A DNA stretch of 64,000 nt from Linyphia triangularis (GCA_963978545.1 OZ021722.1:496001-560000); one strand, 5' to 3'; counted from the first letter of the stretch, positions 44,490 through 55,575 are shown. A program made the numbers and translations. The notes: generated by a model not told the origin, from the sequence alone.

Positions 44490-45007
44490 AAACCTCCATT
44501 GTTAAATTCAATAACTGTGGGGGCATCTCATTTAATAACCATTTCTTCAATTGTTATGAGACTTTCACAGTATAATATTTAGATAATTTTGAATACTTCA
44601 ATACGATTATTGTTTTTAATAAATTACGATAATTATGACTGTCTACAGATATGTTTTTAAAAAAATAGTTAAAATTTTAGACACATTTTTTTAAAAAAGC
44701 ACGCGACTATTTATTCCTCGTGTACTTAAACGTATTTAAAAAATATTTATAAAATTTTTAAGCTTTTATCTCAAATAAATTTTAAGCTATGTACTCCCAA
44801 ACATGAAAAAACAAAATTTTGAGAAATTTTGCTTTGCATTAAATGCTTACATTTTGTTTACTTCAAAAAATGAATAAAAAATACTTCAAAATAAGATATA
44901 ATTACAAATGAGGCATTATTTTAAAGAAAGGAATTTAAATTTTAATAAAAATTAATAAACTCAAAATTAATAATCTGAACATTTTTCATGTGCCGGACTC
45001 CCTTAAC
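44490..45007 (+). repeat. Dispersed repeat family G, copy 2
   Basis: GGGGGCATCTCATTTAATAA, TTATGAGACTTTCACAGTAT, TTTTAAGCTATGTACTCCCA and TCATGTGCCGGACTCCCTTA are shared with 29500-30063. A further short match (AATTTTAATTAACAATTATA region) is near 46240-46440. Confidence 0.7.
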
Positions 45008-45404
45008 TTAAGAAGAAAATCCGTATGTAACCTGATCACGGAAAGTATTTCCATTTGGTGAAGAAAATTCTGATAAATGTTTTTTTTTTTCTCCTTACAT
45101 TCACTCACACAAGACCCATTCATTTTACAAGTACTGCCGAAGTTACGAAATTCGTAAAAGGCTGCACAACGGCCATATACATTTAGCTAGGAGAAAGATT
45201 TCATACTAACAGTTGTTACCATGACAACGTTGCAGCTTATTTGGAACTTCACTCTGTGGCTGTACCTCGCTAGATTCAAATTTATTTGACGTGAGCGTAT
45301 TTCCTCAATTGTGCATTGCGCTACAAGTTTCATATTTATCGGAGATTTTTTTACTTTTCCATCTTCATTTGTTCAATGTTAAACTGTTTTATTCGGAATA
45401 AATA
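45008..45404. other. Unassigned stretch with an X-box-like motif
   Basis: GTTACCATGACAAC at about 45217-45230 matches the RFX X-box consensus except for one base. No gene follows, so this may be chance. Confidence 0.25.
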
Positions 45405-45624
45405 GATGCTACTTGGATATGAGTGCATAAATTCACATTCAATTTTAATGAATATGTTTCCAAAAGTAGTTTACCTCATATTTTTCTGATAGAGATGGTG
45501 TTCGCGTCTAATTTTAAATATTAAAAACAAGCACCCGCTGCCAACAGAAACAGCGCTATGTTCATGACAATAAAAAATGGCAATGCATATAAAGGATTTA
45601 TATTAAAAACTTTGTTTTTATGGG
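45405..45624 (+). repeat. Dispersed repeat family F, copy 2
   Basis: GAGTGCATAAATTCACATTC, TCTAATTTTAAATATTAAAA and GCATATAAAGGATTTATATT match 25626-25850 in the same order. Confidence 0.65.
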
Positions 45625-45720
45625 TTATATTATTTTAAGTTTGAAGGAGTTATATTATTTTAAGTTTGACGGAGTTATATTATTTTAAGTTTGATGGAGT
45701 TATATTATTTTAAGTTAGAT
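45625..45720 (+). repeat. 25-bp minisatellite, four copies
   Basis: TTATATTATTTTAAGTTTGA plus a GGAG-type joiner (AGGAG, CGGAG, TGGAG) repeats four times at the end of the family F copy. The first unit's start is the family's own TTTATGGGTTATA end, so the array expanded from the repeat's edge. Confidence 0.8.
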
Positions 45721-46835
45721 ACATATGTTTTTTGATGAATAAAATAGACAGCCAACGAAGTTAAAACGCTTACAAATAGACATTGTCAAGTGAAGAAAAA
45801 AAAATTAAATCTCATCTGGCCAGATAAAACTAAAACTCATTAAAATTTTAATTTTTAAATATATTTAAGGTGATTGTAAATGTTCCCTTTCAATTCATCT
45901 CCCTTGAGTGAAGCCCATTATAAATGTTTTTATAATTGCAAAGTGATTAATTTTTCATCGCATAAAGTGGAAATAAAAATGCTTAAAGGTGAGTTGGTAC
46001 CTCCTATACCCTATACAAGTTAATTTGCCATATTTTGTAATTTTTTTTCTCAGAAAATAATTGCTATAGAAGCCGAATTTTTTTTTTTTTTTTTTTTTCC
46101 CCGACGAAATAAGCCAGAACAAACAAAAAAGTATTTACACAGTGTGTGCAGTTCTTGAGAAAAAGTACCCGAGTAATCAAGATTGAAGTTTTGAAAAAAA
46201 TTGCATTATAAAGAAAACTTTACTTACACTAATAGTTCCTACTTTTATCATCAAAAAATTATTAAAACTACTTTTAATTGAGATATTATTGCAAATGAAG
46301 TATCGTTTTGAAGAACAAAATTTTAATTTTAATTAACAATTATAAAATAGATTCTATATAAATCAAAATTGATTTTATATAAATTTTAGAGTGCCAACTG
46401 CATGTAAGGCATTAGATGACATTTAGAACATTTTTAATAAAATAATAATAGAGAAAAAAATGTCTTAATTTATTGACATTTCTTTAGACCTGGGCTGATG
46501 GTGTAATCGAATCCCGCGAAACTCCATTGAACTTTACTTGCACTCGATATCATAACAATTTTGAAATTTCTTCATCACGCGATGTATACTTAGAAATGTG
46601 TGACTTAATGGTTTTTCACAGAGCTTTGTGATTCCCAGAAATCAACGATTTTCTAAAAAAAACTATGAGTTTATAATTTCATCCGTTTATTTGTAAATAA
46701 TTCTCCCAATCATCGATCTCCATCTTTATTTCCCTACACTCGCTTTGTTAGAGAGACGCCACAATGCCCGATATTTCACCATTAAAGATTTCTCTAGATA
46801 ACATTATAACGGTAAAAATGTCGAATTTGTACGCT
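45721..46835. other. AT-rich stretch, no gene recognised
   Basis: A T run lies at 46079-46098. No coding identity is seen. Confidence 0.4.
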
Positions 46836-47077
46836 CCTGGGGAGCTTAATAAAGCAATCCATAATATTACATCAAAAGATCAGAACTCTTTTCCCGCTAA
46901 ATTATTATCTTGAATCGGCCACGTAATATCATATAAACCAACTTTCTACAGATCGGTCTGAAGTCCAAATATTACTCATGCGAGTCAAAATATTATTTTC
47001 AGTAAAATGTATCTGATGTTAAAAAGTTATGGTCTTGAATGCAAAATGTTAGATTGCTTTATTAAGCTCCCCAGAGG
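46836..47077. mobile_element. Foldback MITE with CTGGGGAGCTTAATAAAG ends
   Basis: CCTGGGGAGCTTAATAAAGC and AATC at the left are mirrored by GATTGCTTTATTAAGCTCCC and CAGAGG at the right. The inverted ends are about 24 bp and almost perfect, 240 bp apart. Target duplication not clear. Non-coding. Confidence 0.65.
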
Positions 47078-48007
47078 TGCTGAAAATAATTAAATTTTAC
47101 TTTTTTTACAATAGTTAAGTTAACTTGATCTATACAAGTCCTTGATGGGAAACTATCGGTTTCTAAAGCGTATTTATTGATACTTATTGCATATTTTATC
47201 CCACTCTTGCTTTGGATAAGCGATTAAAAGATATGAATATCGCCCCTATACGTAAGCCACATCACTCCTCTAATATTAAATTGTATGAGGCATGTGTAAG
47301 ATGCTCCTACGATATACATTGTGGAAAGATATAAGGTATTGGGAACTTTCCATTACTTGCAAACAGTTCAAAAGTTGGGACGAGCAATTTAGAATTCATC
47401 GAGAAACTCATGTTAAGTATGAGAATACAGTGGCTCGTAAACACTTATGACAGGGAAGATTATATGTAATACTAAATGTCAAACGGTATGATTTTTAATG
47501 GAAATGCACACAAATGGTATTACATTCTTTTGCATATGCCTCCACTGTACACTTTGCATTTCAAATTGAGACTTAGTTGTTTTACTTATCATTACATTTT
47601 GATGTTTCGTTGATGTGAATTTCATGTGTTTATGCTGCTCCACTGAGAAGTTAATTAGGGTAAAACTGGTTATCCTTTAATTTTTCTTGAATTCCTAAGA
47701 ATTTTTTTGATATATTTCATGCTAATTGAAAATATATTAGATACAATTTTATCCATTAAATGCATGTTTAAGTAACATGTTGTATATAATTAAACTTTTT
47801 TTAGCCCAATTTTTGGTTTAATAAAATAATTACTTAGTATATAGTATTCTGTTTCATTTTTTTTTTTTTTTTTTTATAAACTTTTTTAATATTCTTTCGT
47901 AAATAATTTTTCATACATTTTTATTCTAAGATACGCGTATTAAGCATGTAAAATGGGTACTTGTTGACAAAAAAAATAAAAATGGCTGTTAAAATATTTA
48001 TATAATG
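47078..48007. other. AT-rich stretch, no gene recognised
   Basis: A T run lies at 47858-47875. Nothing coding is supported. Confidence 0.4.
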
Positions 48008-48537
48008 TTAGGTAAGTGACCTAACATATTTGTTATTGGCACTACGCGTAATGTGGGCACTGCTGTTAAAAATAATTATTTTGAATGCATATGGCAGTAT
48101 ACACCCATAAATCCATGTTAATGAGATGAAGGAGTGCTAAGAGTTTTCCGTTTGTGTAATTCAATACAACCTAGCTAAGCAACGAAGAGATATTGCACGT
48201 GACAAACAAAAAATTCTCATAAAACTGATTGAAAAGCATGTCCTTTTGATTTGAAAAGTTTGATAATTAATTCCAATTGAGAGAAGAGAGTTCTTCATCC
48301 TCTAAAATAGCCTTGTCGGGAAATTTTGAAATGTTTGTCCATGACCTTCAATTTTCATTAAAATGCATAATTCTGAAGGGCCCATGTTAGGTGCAAAAGG
48401 ATTCCAAATATGGGCACTGTATATTATTCAAACTATCTGATGATTTCAAATCAAATCTCAATTTTTTCCTGTTGCCCTGCTTCAACGGAATAATTAAAAC
48501 GAGTAGGGGTGCCCATATTTGGGTCACTTGCCTTATT
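48008..48537. mobile_element. Possible 0.5 kb MITE with AGGTAAGTGACC ends
   Basis: The left AGGTAAGTGACCTAACATAT ends in a short GGCAC. It is mirrored at the right by GTGCCCATATTTGGGTCACT and TGCCTT. The inner CCAAATATGGGCAC near 48409 repeats the end motif. No clear target duplication. Confidence 0.5.
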
Positions 48538-48705
48538 TATTGCGCAATGCTTATTAAGTATTTTTAAATTAAAATATTATACTGCCTGTCATGTGGTTCA
48601 ACCTTCTGAGTGAAAATTAGAAATTTAGGACTACTTATTTCCGGTAACTTAGCGAGGTTTATAAAATAATAAACATCTCGAACCTCATCAAATTGGCGAC
48701 TTTTT

Positions 48706-49290
48706 AAAACACAAACAGTGACAGTGTTTTCGGTAAAGTGTACGTGATCACCATAAATCTCGAACGAATAAACCTATGATGTTCAAATTTGGTGAATGGG
48801 TTAGAGGTGGTCCTTGGCCCTATCATTAAGGGTTTTGTCAAAATTGCACATAAGGTAGCTTGCCTTTGAAAAAAATCGTGTTTTTCAGTGAGTGCTAAAA
48901 AACGACTCTAACGATTTTGATGAAAATCGCTGCGGTAATGCTTTTTAAGGTGTTCTAAACATTCCCACCTCTGAAATTTCAGTAAAAATACTATAAAGGC
49001 GTAAATAGTTGAAAACCGAATGTCGTCAACGCGGAGTTCTCTTCCTTCGATCATCAACGACCGTTTTTCTTTTCTCCTTTGTATCATTTACGAGAAAGGA
49101 TAATGTAAGAATTATCGAAAAGTATATCGTCAAAATCGCCATTTTTGCATGCCCCATATAAAAAATTATCGCCAACAATATCGCCTAGCTGGTAAGTTTT
49201 TCTAAATGAACGAAGGCAAATATAAAAGCAGTAAAAAACACACCTATCCACTTCAAGATTATAGTGGAATTGAAAGTTGTGCGATGTTCC
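48706..49290 (+). repeat. Dispersed repeat family A, copy 5
   Basis: CTCGAACGAATAAACC, ATGATGTTCAAATTTGGTGA, CTAACGATTTTGATGAAAAT, CATCAACGACCG and ATCGCCAACAATATCGCC match copy 2 in order. The palindromic tip is missing at the left. Confidence 0.6.
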
Positions 49291-50989
49291 TCACCACTAG
49301 TTTTTAAAAAAAAGAATTGAAAAGTCGGAAAAACAGTCCTCGTCTCTGCCATTAGCGAGAGCCGCTCACGTGACACGCATGACGTAAGTTTTTTTTTCTT
49401 GTTTTTTTCTCTTTTTTTTTTCCTTTAGAAAGTGATGTCTACATTCGCCTCTTCGTGTTATCATTCGCATTTGAACCCTTATCAATGCAACAACAAAAAA
49501 GTTCATCTAAACAAACTCAGGGCTTTTCAATTTGGAGGTTAAGAAGAGAATCGTGAAAATGAATCCACGAGAATATTTCAGGAAGAAACAGTGAATTTGG
49601 AGAAAAGAGAAAAGTTCTAAATATTAGGTCACGCATCAAATGGAAATATAGTCAAATATTCTTGACAGGCTTTTAATAGGATTGCATTTGTATTTTTTGA
49701 TAAAAATTATTCGTTGTTGGGTAAGTTTTAAATGAAATTTTTCTCTTACTCAATTTTATATCGAAAAATGTGTATTTTTTAGTTATTACTAGTTAAATTA
49801 TATTAATTAGTGCTTTAGTATTGGTCTGTGCCAATAAATTTTGTAGTGTAATTTAAATAATATTGCTTGCACTGGCGTCCTATGTTAAAAAGTCATAAAT
49901 CCAAAAAAATTCATATTTTGACACTTTTACTTTCGTTGAAATTATAAATGTTTTTACTACTGTGTAGGTTTGCAAACACATACACACACATGACCTAACA
50001 ACTTGAACAATTCAAGGAAATAAAAAGTGTTTTTTTTTTCTATGAACTTATCAGAAAGTGTCAAAATAAGCATTTTTTCTTTTGAGGTAAGACCTTTAAG
50101 CTTATGACGGCAGTGCAATACAGTATTATAAATATAGAAGCAAATTTATTATTAAAGTTCTTGTAGCTTATTACTAAATTATTTTATCATGAGAAACTGA
50201 TAATTTGATTTCAATAATTATAAAAAATACTAGTTTTCTTAATATAGTCAACACAAAAATTGTTTCTTAGGTATCAATAGATATTTTTAATTATTCTCAA
50301 ATAAATATAAATACTTATTTTAAGAAAAAAAAAGTAAATATATAGTACAACTTCAAAATCCCTTACTTAAGCAACTTTTGTATCAACTTAAAAAGATTAA
50401 TAGAAAATATATTTATGAAACGACATTTCAAAATAATAAATCTAAAAAATTCAATTAAAATAGCGCATCTAAGTCAAACAATTCTTTGTTCTTATATTTA
50501 ACAGTATTTACTCAACAACAACTTAACAAAGAAAACAAAGTGTTTGCACTAAATGTGTTCAAGCCTTTATGATTCGTAAAGTACTTTTTAGCCCTTATTT
50601 AAATTTAAAACAGAGTCTCGTATAGCCAGGAAAGTAACGTATACTAAACTGACTATTCTAAATGTTTTGAGACAATCGACGATTTATGGAAGTTACCAGA
50701 AATAATTAATAAAAGAAGATCGGCAAAAGAATCAAATTACAAAAATGATCACAATACCATGTTAAATACACAGAAAAAATAATTAAAAAATATAACTAAA
50801 AAATAAAGGAAATCGTCAAAAGAAATCCAGTTAGAAAAATGTTCGCAATAATATATATCAAAACTGCAGGAAAGAGTTTCATAAAGTTTTCTATAAAATT
50901 GATGGAGATATTCGTGATTGCAATTATGGTTGGCAGCGTAACGAATTACCGGTCCTATGATGTCACATGCCCCTCGAGTACTGAAATAA
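49291..50989. other. AT-rich stretch, no gene recognised
   Basis: No conserved frame or repeat identity is recognised. Confidence 0.4.
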
Positions 50990-51220
50990 CATATTTTCAG
51001 AAGTAATTCACTGACTGGAGTTGCCAACATTAATATATATATGTATTAAAATATTTTTTGCACTTAATTTTTAAAAAAATGGATTCGACACGTGGCAAAA
51101 TACTTTTTCAAACTCGATAAATTATTTGATTCGTGCAATCGCACTCGTCAAATAAGAGTTTTAAATCTTTTGAAAAAGTGTTACTTTCCCTACTAGTTGC
51201 AAAAAATAACTAATAATCTG
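50990..51220 (-). repeat. Repeat family E, inverted copy
   Basis: On the minus strand it reads AATGTTGGCAACTCCAGTCA and TGAATTACTTCTGAAAATAT. ACTTTTTCAAACTCGATAAA with GACGAGTGCGATTGCACGAA lies next to it, as at 11230-11420. Confidence 0.55.
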
Positions 51221-51728
51221 TCTATTATAAAAAGTAGCAATGAGCACCTCTGATTTTCTTTCTATCCATATAAAAAAGTAAATTCTGCAAGTAAATACAT
51301 TTAAATAAAAAAGAAAATAAAGATTTACAATTTAAAAAAAAAAAAAAAACTTCTCTTACAGAGTATAACTTTCATTCTCTAAAAGGAATAAAAGATGATA
51401 AAACAATTGATCGGCATTAGAAAAAAAATACGAACAGGAAGAGCGACTAACGCAAGGTTAAATATTTAAATCAGGAAATGTAATCTCTTTATCGTGATTC
51501 TCTTTCGCACTTACCGAGTAGCAGTTGAAGCACTGAGCACCTATATTTTGATGTACCTTTTTGTGATTATACTATCACAGGTGTATTTTTAAACTGTGAA
51601 CTCGAGTATTGTGCAAATTATTAATGTTCTAGGCCGTAGAAAGAATACTGATTTAGCTTTCGATTTCCACGAGAGATCGACTTTGGTTTATTTTTATTCA
51701 AATTAGAATCTCACTAAAGTAAACGGTA
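51221..51728. other. Unassigned stretch
   Basis: GAGCGACTAACGCAAGGTTAA near 51440 recalls the end of the type 4 TTAA MITE, but the rest is not found. Confidence 0.3.
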
Positions 51729-52052
51729 TACAGTGGGTAAAATAAGTCTCCGAACGGAAGTCAAAATTACAAATAAATTAGCATAATTTTTAATCTTTTG
51801 CATCATATCTTCAATAACTACTGAAATATGTTTAATTTGATTCTTTAAAATTAGTTCATAATAAATGTCTGTTTTTACAAAACGCAGCAAGTATTTACAT
51901 TGAAATATTTAGGAGATGTTGCTAAGTGCCATACAAAAAAAGTTTCCGTACGCAATATGAAAATTCTGACATCTTCCACAAAAGACTTGCAGTAAATTTT
52001 CAAAGCTGAAGTATATACGCAAGTGTCATGAAGACATGATAGAAGCAACTGT

Positions 52053-52451
52053 TTAACCCTTTGCACTCCAGGCCTTTTTCGAGTGGAGGAATCAGCAACT
52101 CGAGACATTTTAGGTTCGGCTGGTGTTTATGGATTTGCTTCAAACTAAACACAGTCATTGGCCTTGCATCGAATTTCCGCATCACACCTAATGGTCCTCT
52201 CGTGGTTTGGCATCCAATCGTGTGGCGCCTAAGAGGCGCCAAATGGTATAGTGGTTAGCGTGCTGGCTTCTAGACCGCGAGGTTGCGGGTTCGAGTCCCG
52301 TGTAGGCATGGGTGTTTGTAAATGTATGTTGGTTTGTTAAATGACGAAATGTTTCGGCGCATTATAGCCCTCGTGTTGCTGACGGCGCCAGATAATCTGA
52401 ATACAACCAACCAACCAACCTAAGAGGCGCCACTGGAGTGCAAAGGGTTAA
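52053..52451. mobile_element. TTAA-type MITE (type 1), split by a SINE
   Basis: TTAACCCTTTGCACTCCAGG (52053) and CTGGAGTGCAAAGGGTTAA (to 52451) enclose it. The right arm of the host Tc1 element shows the empty site: its minus strand reads CAATTGTTTAATTTTAGC at 53094-53111, with a single TTAA. The hairpin TGGCGCCTAAGAGGCGCCA is at 52223-52241. It is the same MITE as 42392-42603. Confidence 0.9.
52228..52432 (+). mobile_element. tRNA-derived SINE, type 1, inside the MITE
   Basis: The body at 52242-52418 has GGTATAGTGGTTAGCGTGC (box A) and GGTTGCGGGTTCGAGTCCC (perfect box B). CCTAAGAGGCGCCA is repeated exactly at 52228-52241 and 52419-52432. The insertion split the MITE's subterminal hairpin. 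The best preserved type 1 head in the window. Confidence 0.92.
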
Positions 52452-52632
52452 TTTTAGCTTGTAGCTGATGTCTTAAAATGGAGTTCCTATATCTATTCTT
52501 GAGTTGGTGATTCAATTATGAAATGTTGGATTATCTATGAAAATAAATTGTCGAAATCTTTAATATATTGAAATCTATAGTACAATATATTATTGAAAGA
52601 CACCGTGAGATTCAAACTTTTGAGGATAGATT

Positions 52633-53040
52633 TTGATTCGGCAGATCTTCAAAGCTTGCATAAAAGAAATACCCTATAGTAAGGTTCAATATAATCCGCG
52701 AATAAGTGCATCTCAAGTCGCACATGGCTTAAGAATTTTTAAAAACATTGAAGTGACATCTCAAACGGTGAGAAATGGTATTAAAAAACCGGGTCTGAAT
52801 GGACTTGCAGCTTGCAGCCCATAAGAATACTTATATAAGTACTTGTAACAGAAAAAACGCATCAACTTTGCAAAGTCCTTTTTAGTGATGAATTAAAATT
52901 AAATATCCAAGGATCAGATAATCGAGTTATGGTCAGGAGAAAACGAAATCAACAAATGTTAACTTATAATTTATGTGGCACTGTCAACACGGTGGAGGAG
53001 GTGTTATAGTGTGAGGGTATATGAGAGCTGCTGGTGTTTT
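52633..53040 (+). pseudogene. Tc1-like transposase remnant
   Basis: The first frame has YNPRISASQVAHGL and VTSQTVRNGIKKPGLNG, the paired-domain-like helix-turn-helix of Tc1 transposases. After a stop and frameshift, LFSDELKLNIQGSDNRVMV holds the first catalytic D. Shortly after, HGGGGVIV, a stop and GYMRAAGVLNHQ match the conserved HGGGSVMVWGC-type block. The C-terminal half, including the last catalytic residues, is missing because the coding sequence runs into the inverted repeat. Inactive. Confidence 0.8.
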
Positions 53041-53491
53041 GAATCACCAACTCAAGAAGAGATATAGGAACTCCATTTTAAGACATCAGCTACAAGCTAA
53101 AATTAAACAATTGCTGCTATCATGTCTTCATGACATTTCAGCTTTGGAAATTTACTGCAAGTCTGTTGTGGAAGATGTCAGAACTAATTTTAAAGAATCA
53201 AATTAAACATATTTCAGTAGTTACTGAAGATATGAAGCAAAAGATTAGAAATTATGCTAATTTATTTGTAACTTTGGCTTCCTTACGAAGACTCTTTTTA
53301 CCCACTGTAAGTTAAAATAAGAACCGTAGTTAAAAGTTGTCAACACTACATTTCATTAGAATGTATTCAATTAATTTATATCCTGTGTACTTTTTAGAAA
53401 ATGTAAGGGATTTTTTAAGAATAGATTGCACCGATCATTTTTATATCCTATATATTAACACGTTGAGAGCAACGCGAATTCTTAAGGAATT

Positions 53492-53754
53492 CCCTTTCAG
53501 GCCACGGCTGACCAAACGGTATAGTGGTTAGCGTGCTAGCTTCTAGACCGCGAGGTTGCGGGTTCCGAGTCTCGTGTAAGGCATGGTTTGGTTGGTTGTT
53601 TTCAGATTATCTGGCACCGTCAGCAACACGATGTAATGCATGGGTGTTTGTAAATGTATGTTGACTTGTCAAATGACGAATGTTCGGCGCGTTATAGCCC
53701 TCGTGTTGCTGATGGCCCCAGATAATCTGAAAACAACCAACCCTTCAGGCCACG
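53492..53754 (+). mobile_element. tRNA-derived SINE, type 1, with an internal inverted duplication
   Basis: The body is at 53507-53740, flanked by CCCTTTCAGGCCACG (53492-53506) and CCCTTCAGGCCACG (53741-53754). After the tRNA head it contains, reversed, its own 3' tail (GGTTGTTTTCAGATTATCTG and GCACCGTCAGCAACACG, about 53588-53631). The normal body and tail then follow in the forward direction. It is about 60 bp longer than other copies. Confidence 0.85.
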
Positions 53755-53762
53755 TGAGCTTC

Positions 53763-53987
53763 TTAACCTTTAACTGCTGTAAGCGGTCTGACAGACCGCG
53801 AGTCATTTTTTGTGGAATGCTTTCACCCCCTAAAATATCTCATCTTTGACTTTTATATTAATTTTTCTGATACTATGTTTCTTAAACTTTAAACTGATGT
53901 TCACAAATTTGTGTGTCGCAGTATGGACCATGTGTTGCTCTTGCGCCAAAAACCTCAAACCATCCAACCACAGCAGTTAAAGGTTAA
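53763..53987. mobile_element. TTAA-type MITE (type 2), 225 bp
   Basis: TTAACCTTTAACTGCTGT at the left is mirrored by ACAGCAGTTAAAGGTTAA at the right, with TTAA at both edges. The hairpin GCGGTCTGACAGACCGC sits at 53783-53799. It is inserted within the type 3 element. Non-coding. Confidence 0.85.
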
Positions 53988-54365
53988 AAGCGCTGGTATT
54001 GCGGTATAGAAATGCGAACCACACTACTAACAGATTGAAATTTACTCGATACAGCTGTGTAAATATATTAGGGCCATCTTTTCTTATCACAGTAGAAGAT
54101 ATTTACGTTTAGAATGAAATCTTAGTAGACATTCATTCCACACGTTTACGTCGACTTAAAATTTTTAGGTAGGTAATTTTTTACAAGGGCATTTTGGATA
54201 TAGTATATTTAATAATATTTTTATATATTGAAATATCAATAATACTTTAAAAACTAAGGCTTCCTACAATTTAAAAAGTACCAAGAAAGGCCCTATGTCA
54301 AATTATAGGTGGGAAAAACAGCGTACTGTCAGCCACAGATGGCTGACCCCCAATCAACGTGTTAA

Positions 54366-54894
54366 AGATACTATCCTGTAGTAAATAAAAATGAAATAAA
54401 TTTTCAGTAATTGCTTAAAACAATGTAATTTTTTAATTTTATATCATACTAGCTGTGTGCGCTGCTGGGGACCCGTTGTATGACATCTATCAGTTGTGTG
54501 TTGCATAGAATCGGAATTTCTTCGGATTAATTGTTGTTGGTGATCAGCTACTATAACAGACATATCGCTTTTTTTTTTTTTTTTTTTCGTGTTTTCATTC
54601 ATTTTGTAATAGCGCGCTCGATCATTTTACATTTGAAGCTGCTTTTGCAGAGGTGATGTCTTATCTCTCTTAGCGGCAGATGCTCTATACTTAGCATTTA
54701 TATTTGTTCTTCTCCTTGGTGGCATCTTAGCAAATGTCGAAATGATTTGAAAGTTTCCAGTGAATTTCAATAACCTGCGGCGAATCTACAATGTACGATT
54801 CCCGCATTTTTAATTTTTTTTTTTTTTTATTCAACTCTAAATGTTTCGAAAAAGCCATAAACACAAATTTGCAATCAAAGTTCCCCTGTTAGAC
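54366..54894. other. Unassigned stretch
   Basis: GCTGTGTGCGCTGCTGGGGA near 54453 is GC-rich and resembles edges of decayed repeats. T runs are at 54570-54587 and 54818-54828. No gene is recognised. Confidence 0.35.
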
Positions 54895-55575
54895 GTTGGC
54901 GAGAAAACGATTCATTTGGTTCGAATTGAATGGGACTGTTCCGAAAACGTAAAGACTACTGCATTGAGAGTGCTATAAATTATATTAAGTTCCATTCCTC
55001 TGTGGTAAACTGCAAAGGAAATTTTAAAAATGGGCCAAGAGTTCCGGTATTTATATTTATGGATAACTGCTGTTTCGAGACAAGTTTCCGTAGTTACTTC
55101 TTGTTCAAGGGTAAGCTGAGAGATGGAGTGGTCCTTCTAATTTTGAAAGCTATCCTAGCTACATGTCTAAAGCAACAGTATCAAGACCCAAGTCCTGCAG
55201 AAAAGATAGTAATAGAGAATGAACAAAATATCAGCAAAGCTATCCAACGGACTCGAAAGGATTAAAATGTGCCATTCACTGATTTAAAAATATGTGGTCA
55301 GTTTAAAAAAGTCGACATATTTTGTTTTAAAGAAATTGCACTTTCCGAAGAAGATTTTATTGCCATTACTAATTTACAGTGCCGGTTATTGTGACCATTT
55401 CATTGTGAAATTCAGCAAATGTTCTAGCTCTAAAAATATTTTAACACATAAAAACATCGATGATGCTTTTGATTTTCTTGACAATGATAAGAATAGTTAT
55501 ATTTTGAATCTGGATAAAGATGGTTTATGCTATCTAAAACTTGAGGTTTTGAATGTTATTTTGTATTTATAGGTT
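54895..55575 (+). pseudogene. P-element-like (THAP domain) transposase, internally deleted
   Basis: The N-terminal part shows VVNCKGNFKNGPRVPVF and, one frame over, ITAVSRQ, which match a THAP DNA-binding domain and the remnant at 35260-35425. Downstream, IYSAGYCDHFIVKFSKCSSS and LDKDGLCYLKLEVLNVI (about 55372-55560) resemble the C-terminal 'YIAGY...C..C' and 'GGL.YPS..V' blocks of THAP9/P-element-type transposases. The central catalytic region is absent and frames change between parts. So this is a deletion derivative and inactive. A host THAP gene is unlikely because of the breaks and the second copy. Confidence 0.65.

Larger units (their letters stand above)
51729..53309 (+). mobile_element. 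Tc1-like transposon with long inverted repeats, nested insertions
   Basis: The ends TACAGTGGGTAAAATAAG (51729) and TCTTTTTACCCACTGTA (to 53309) are inverted and flanked by TA. The arms are long: 53038-53309 pairs with 51729-52515 once insertions are removed. The left arm has about 110 bp (51860-51968) that the right arm lacks and carries a TTAA MITE at 52053-52451. A transposase remnant lies between the arms. CAGT-type ends at a TA target fit the Tc1 group. Confidence 0.85.
53455..54365. mobile_element. TTAA-type element (type 3) holding a SINE and another MITE
   Basis: TTAACACGTTGAGAG at the left and CAATCAACGTGTTAA at the right form 12-bp inverted ends, each edged by TTAA (53455-53458, 54362-54365). 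The subterminal hairpin GTCAGCCACAGATGGCTGAC is at 54328-54347. Removing the SINE (with its duplication) and the type 2 MITE leaves about 430 bp of its own sequence, with no coding capacity. Confidence 0.7.

Noticed and set aside
45217..45230. RFX X-box as a real regulatory site
   Set aside because: One mismatch to the consensus and no gene nearby; chance is sufficient.
52242..52313. Functional tRNA gene
   Set aside because: Box A and box B are good, but the acceptor stem does not pair and the sequence continues into a SINE body with target duplications.
55294..55572. Independent 92-codon gene
   Set aside because: Its motifs fit the C-terminal end of a THAP-type transposase, so it was merged into that pseudogene.
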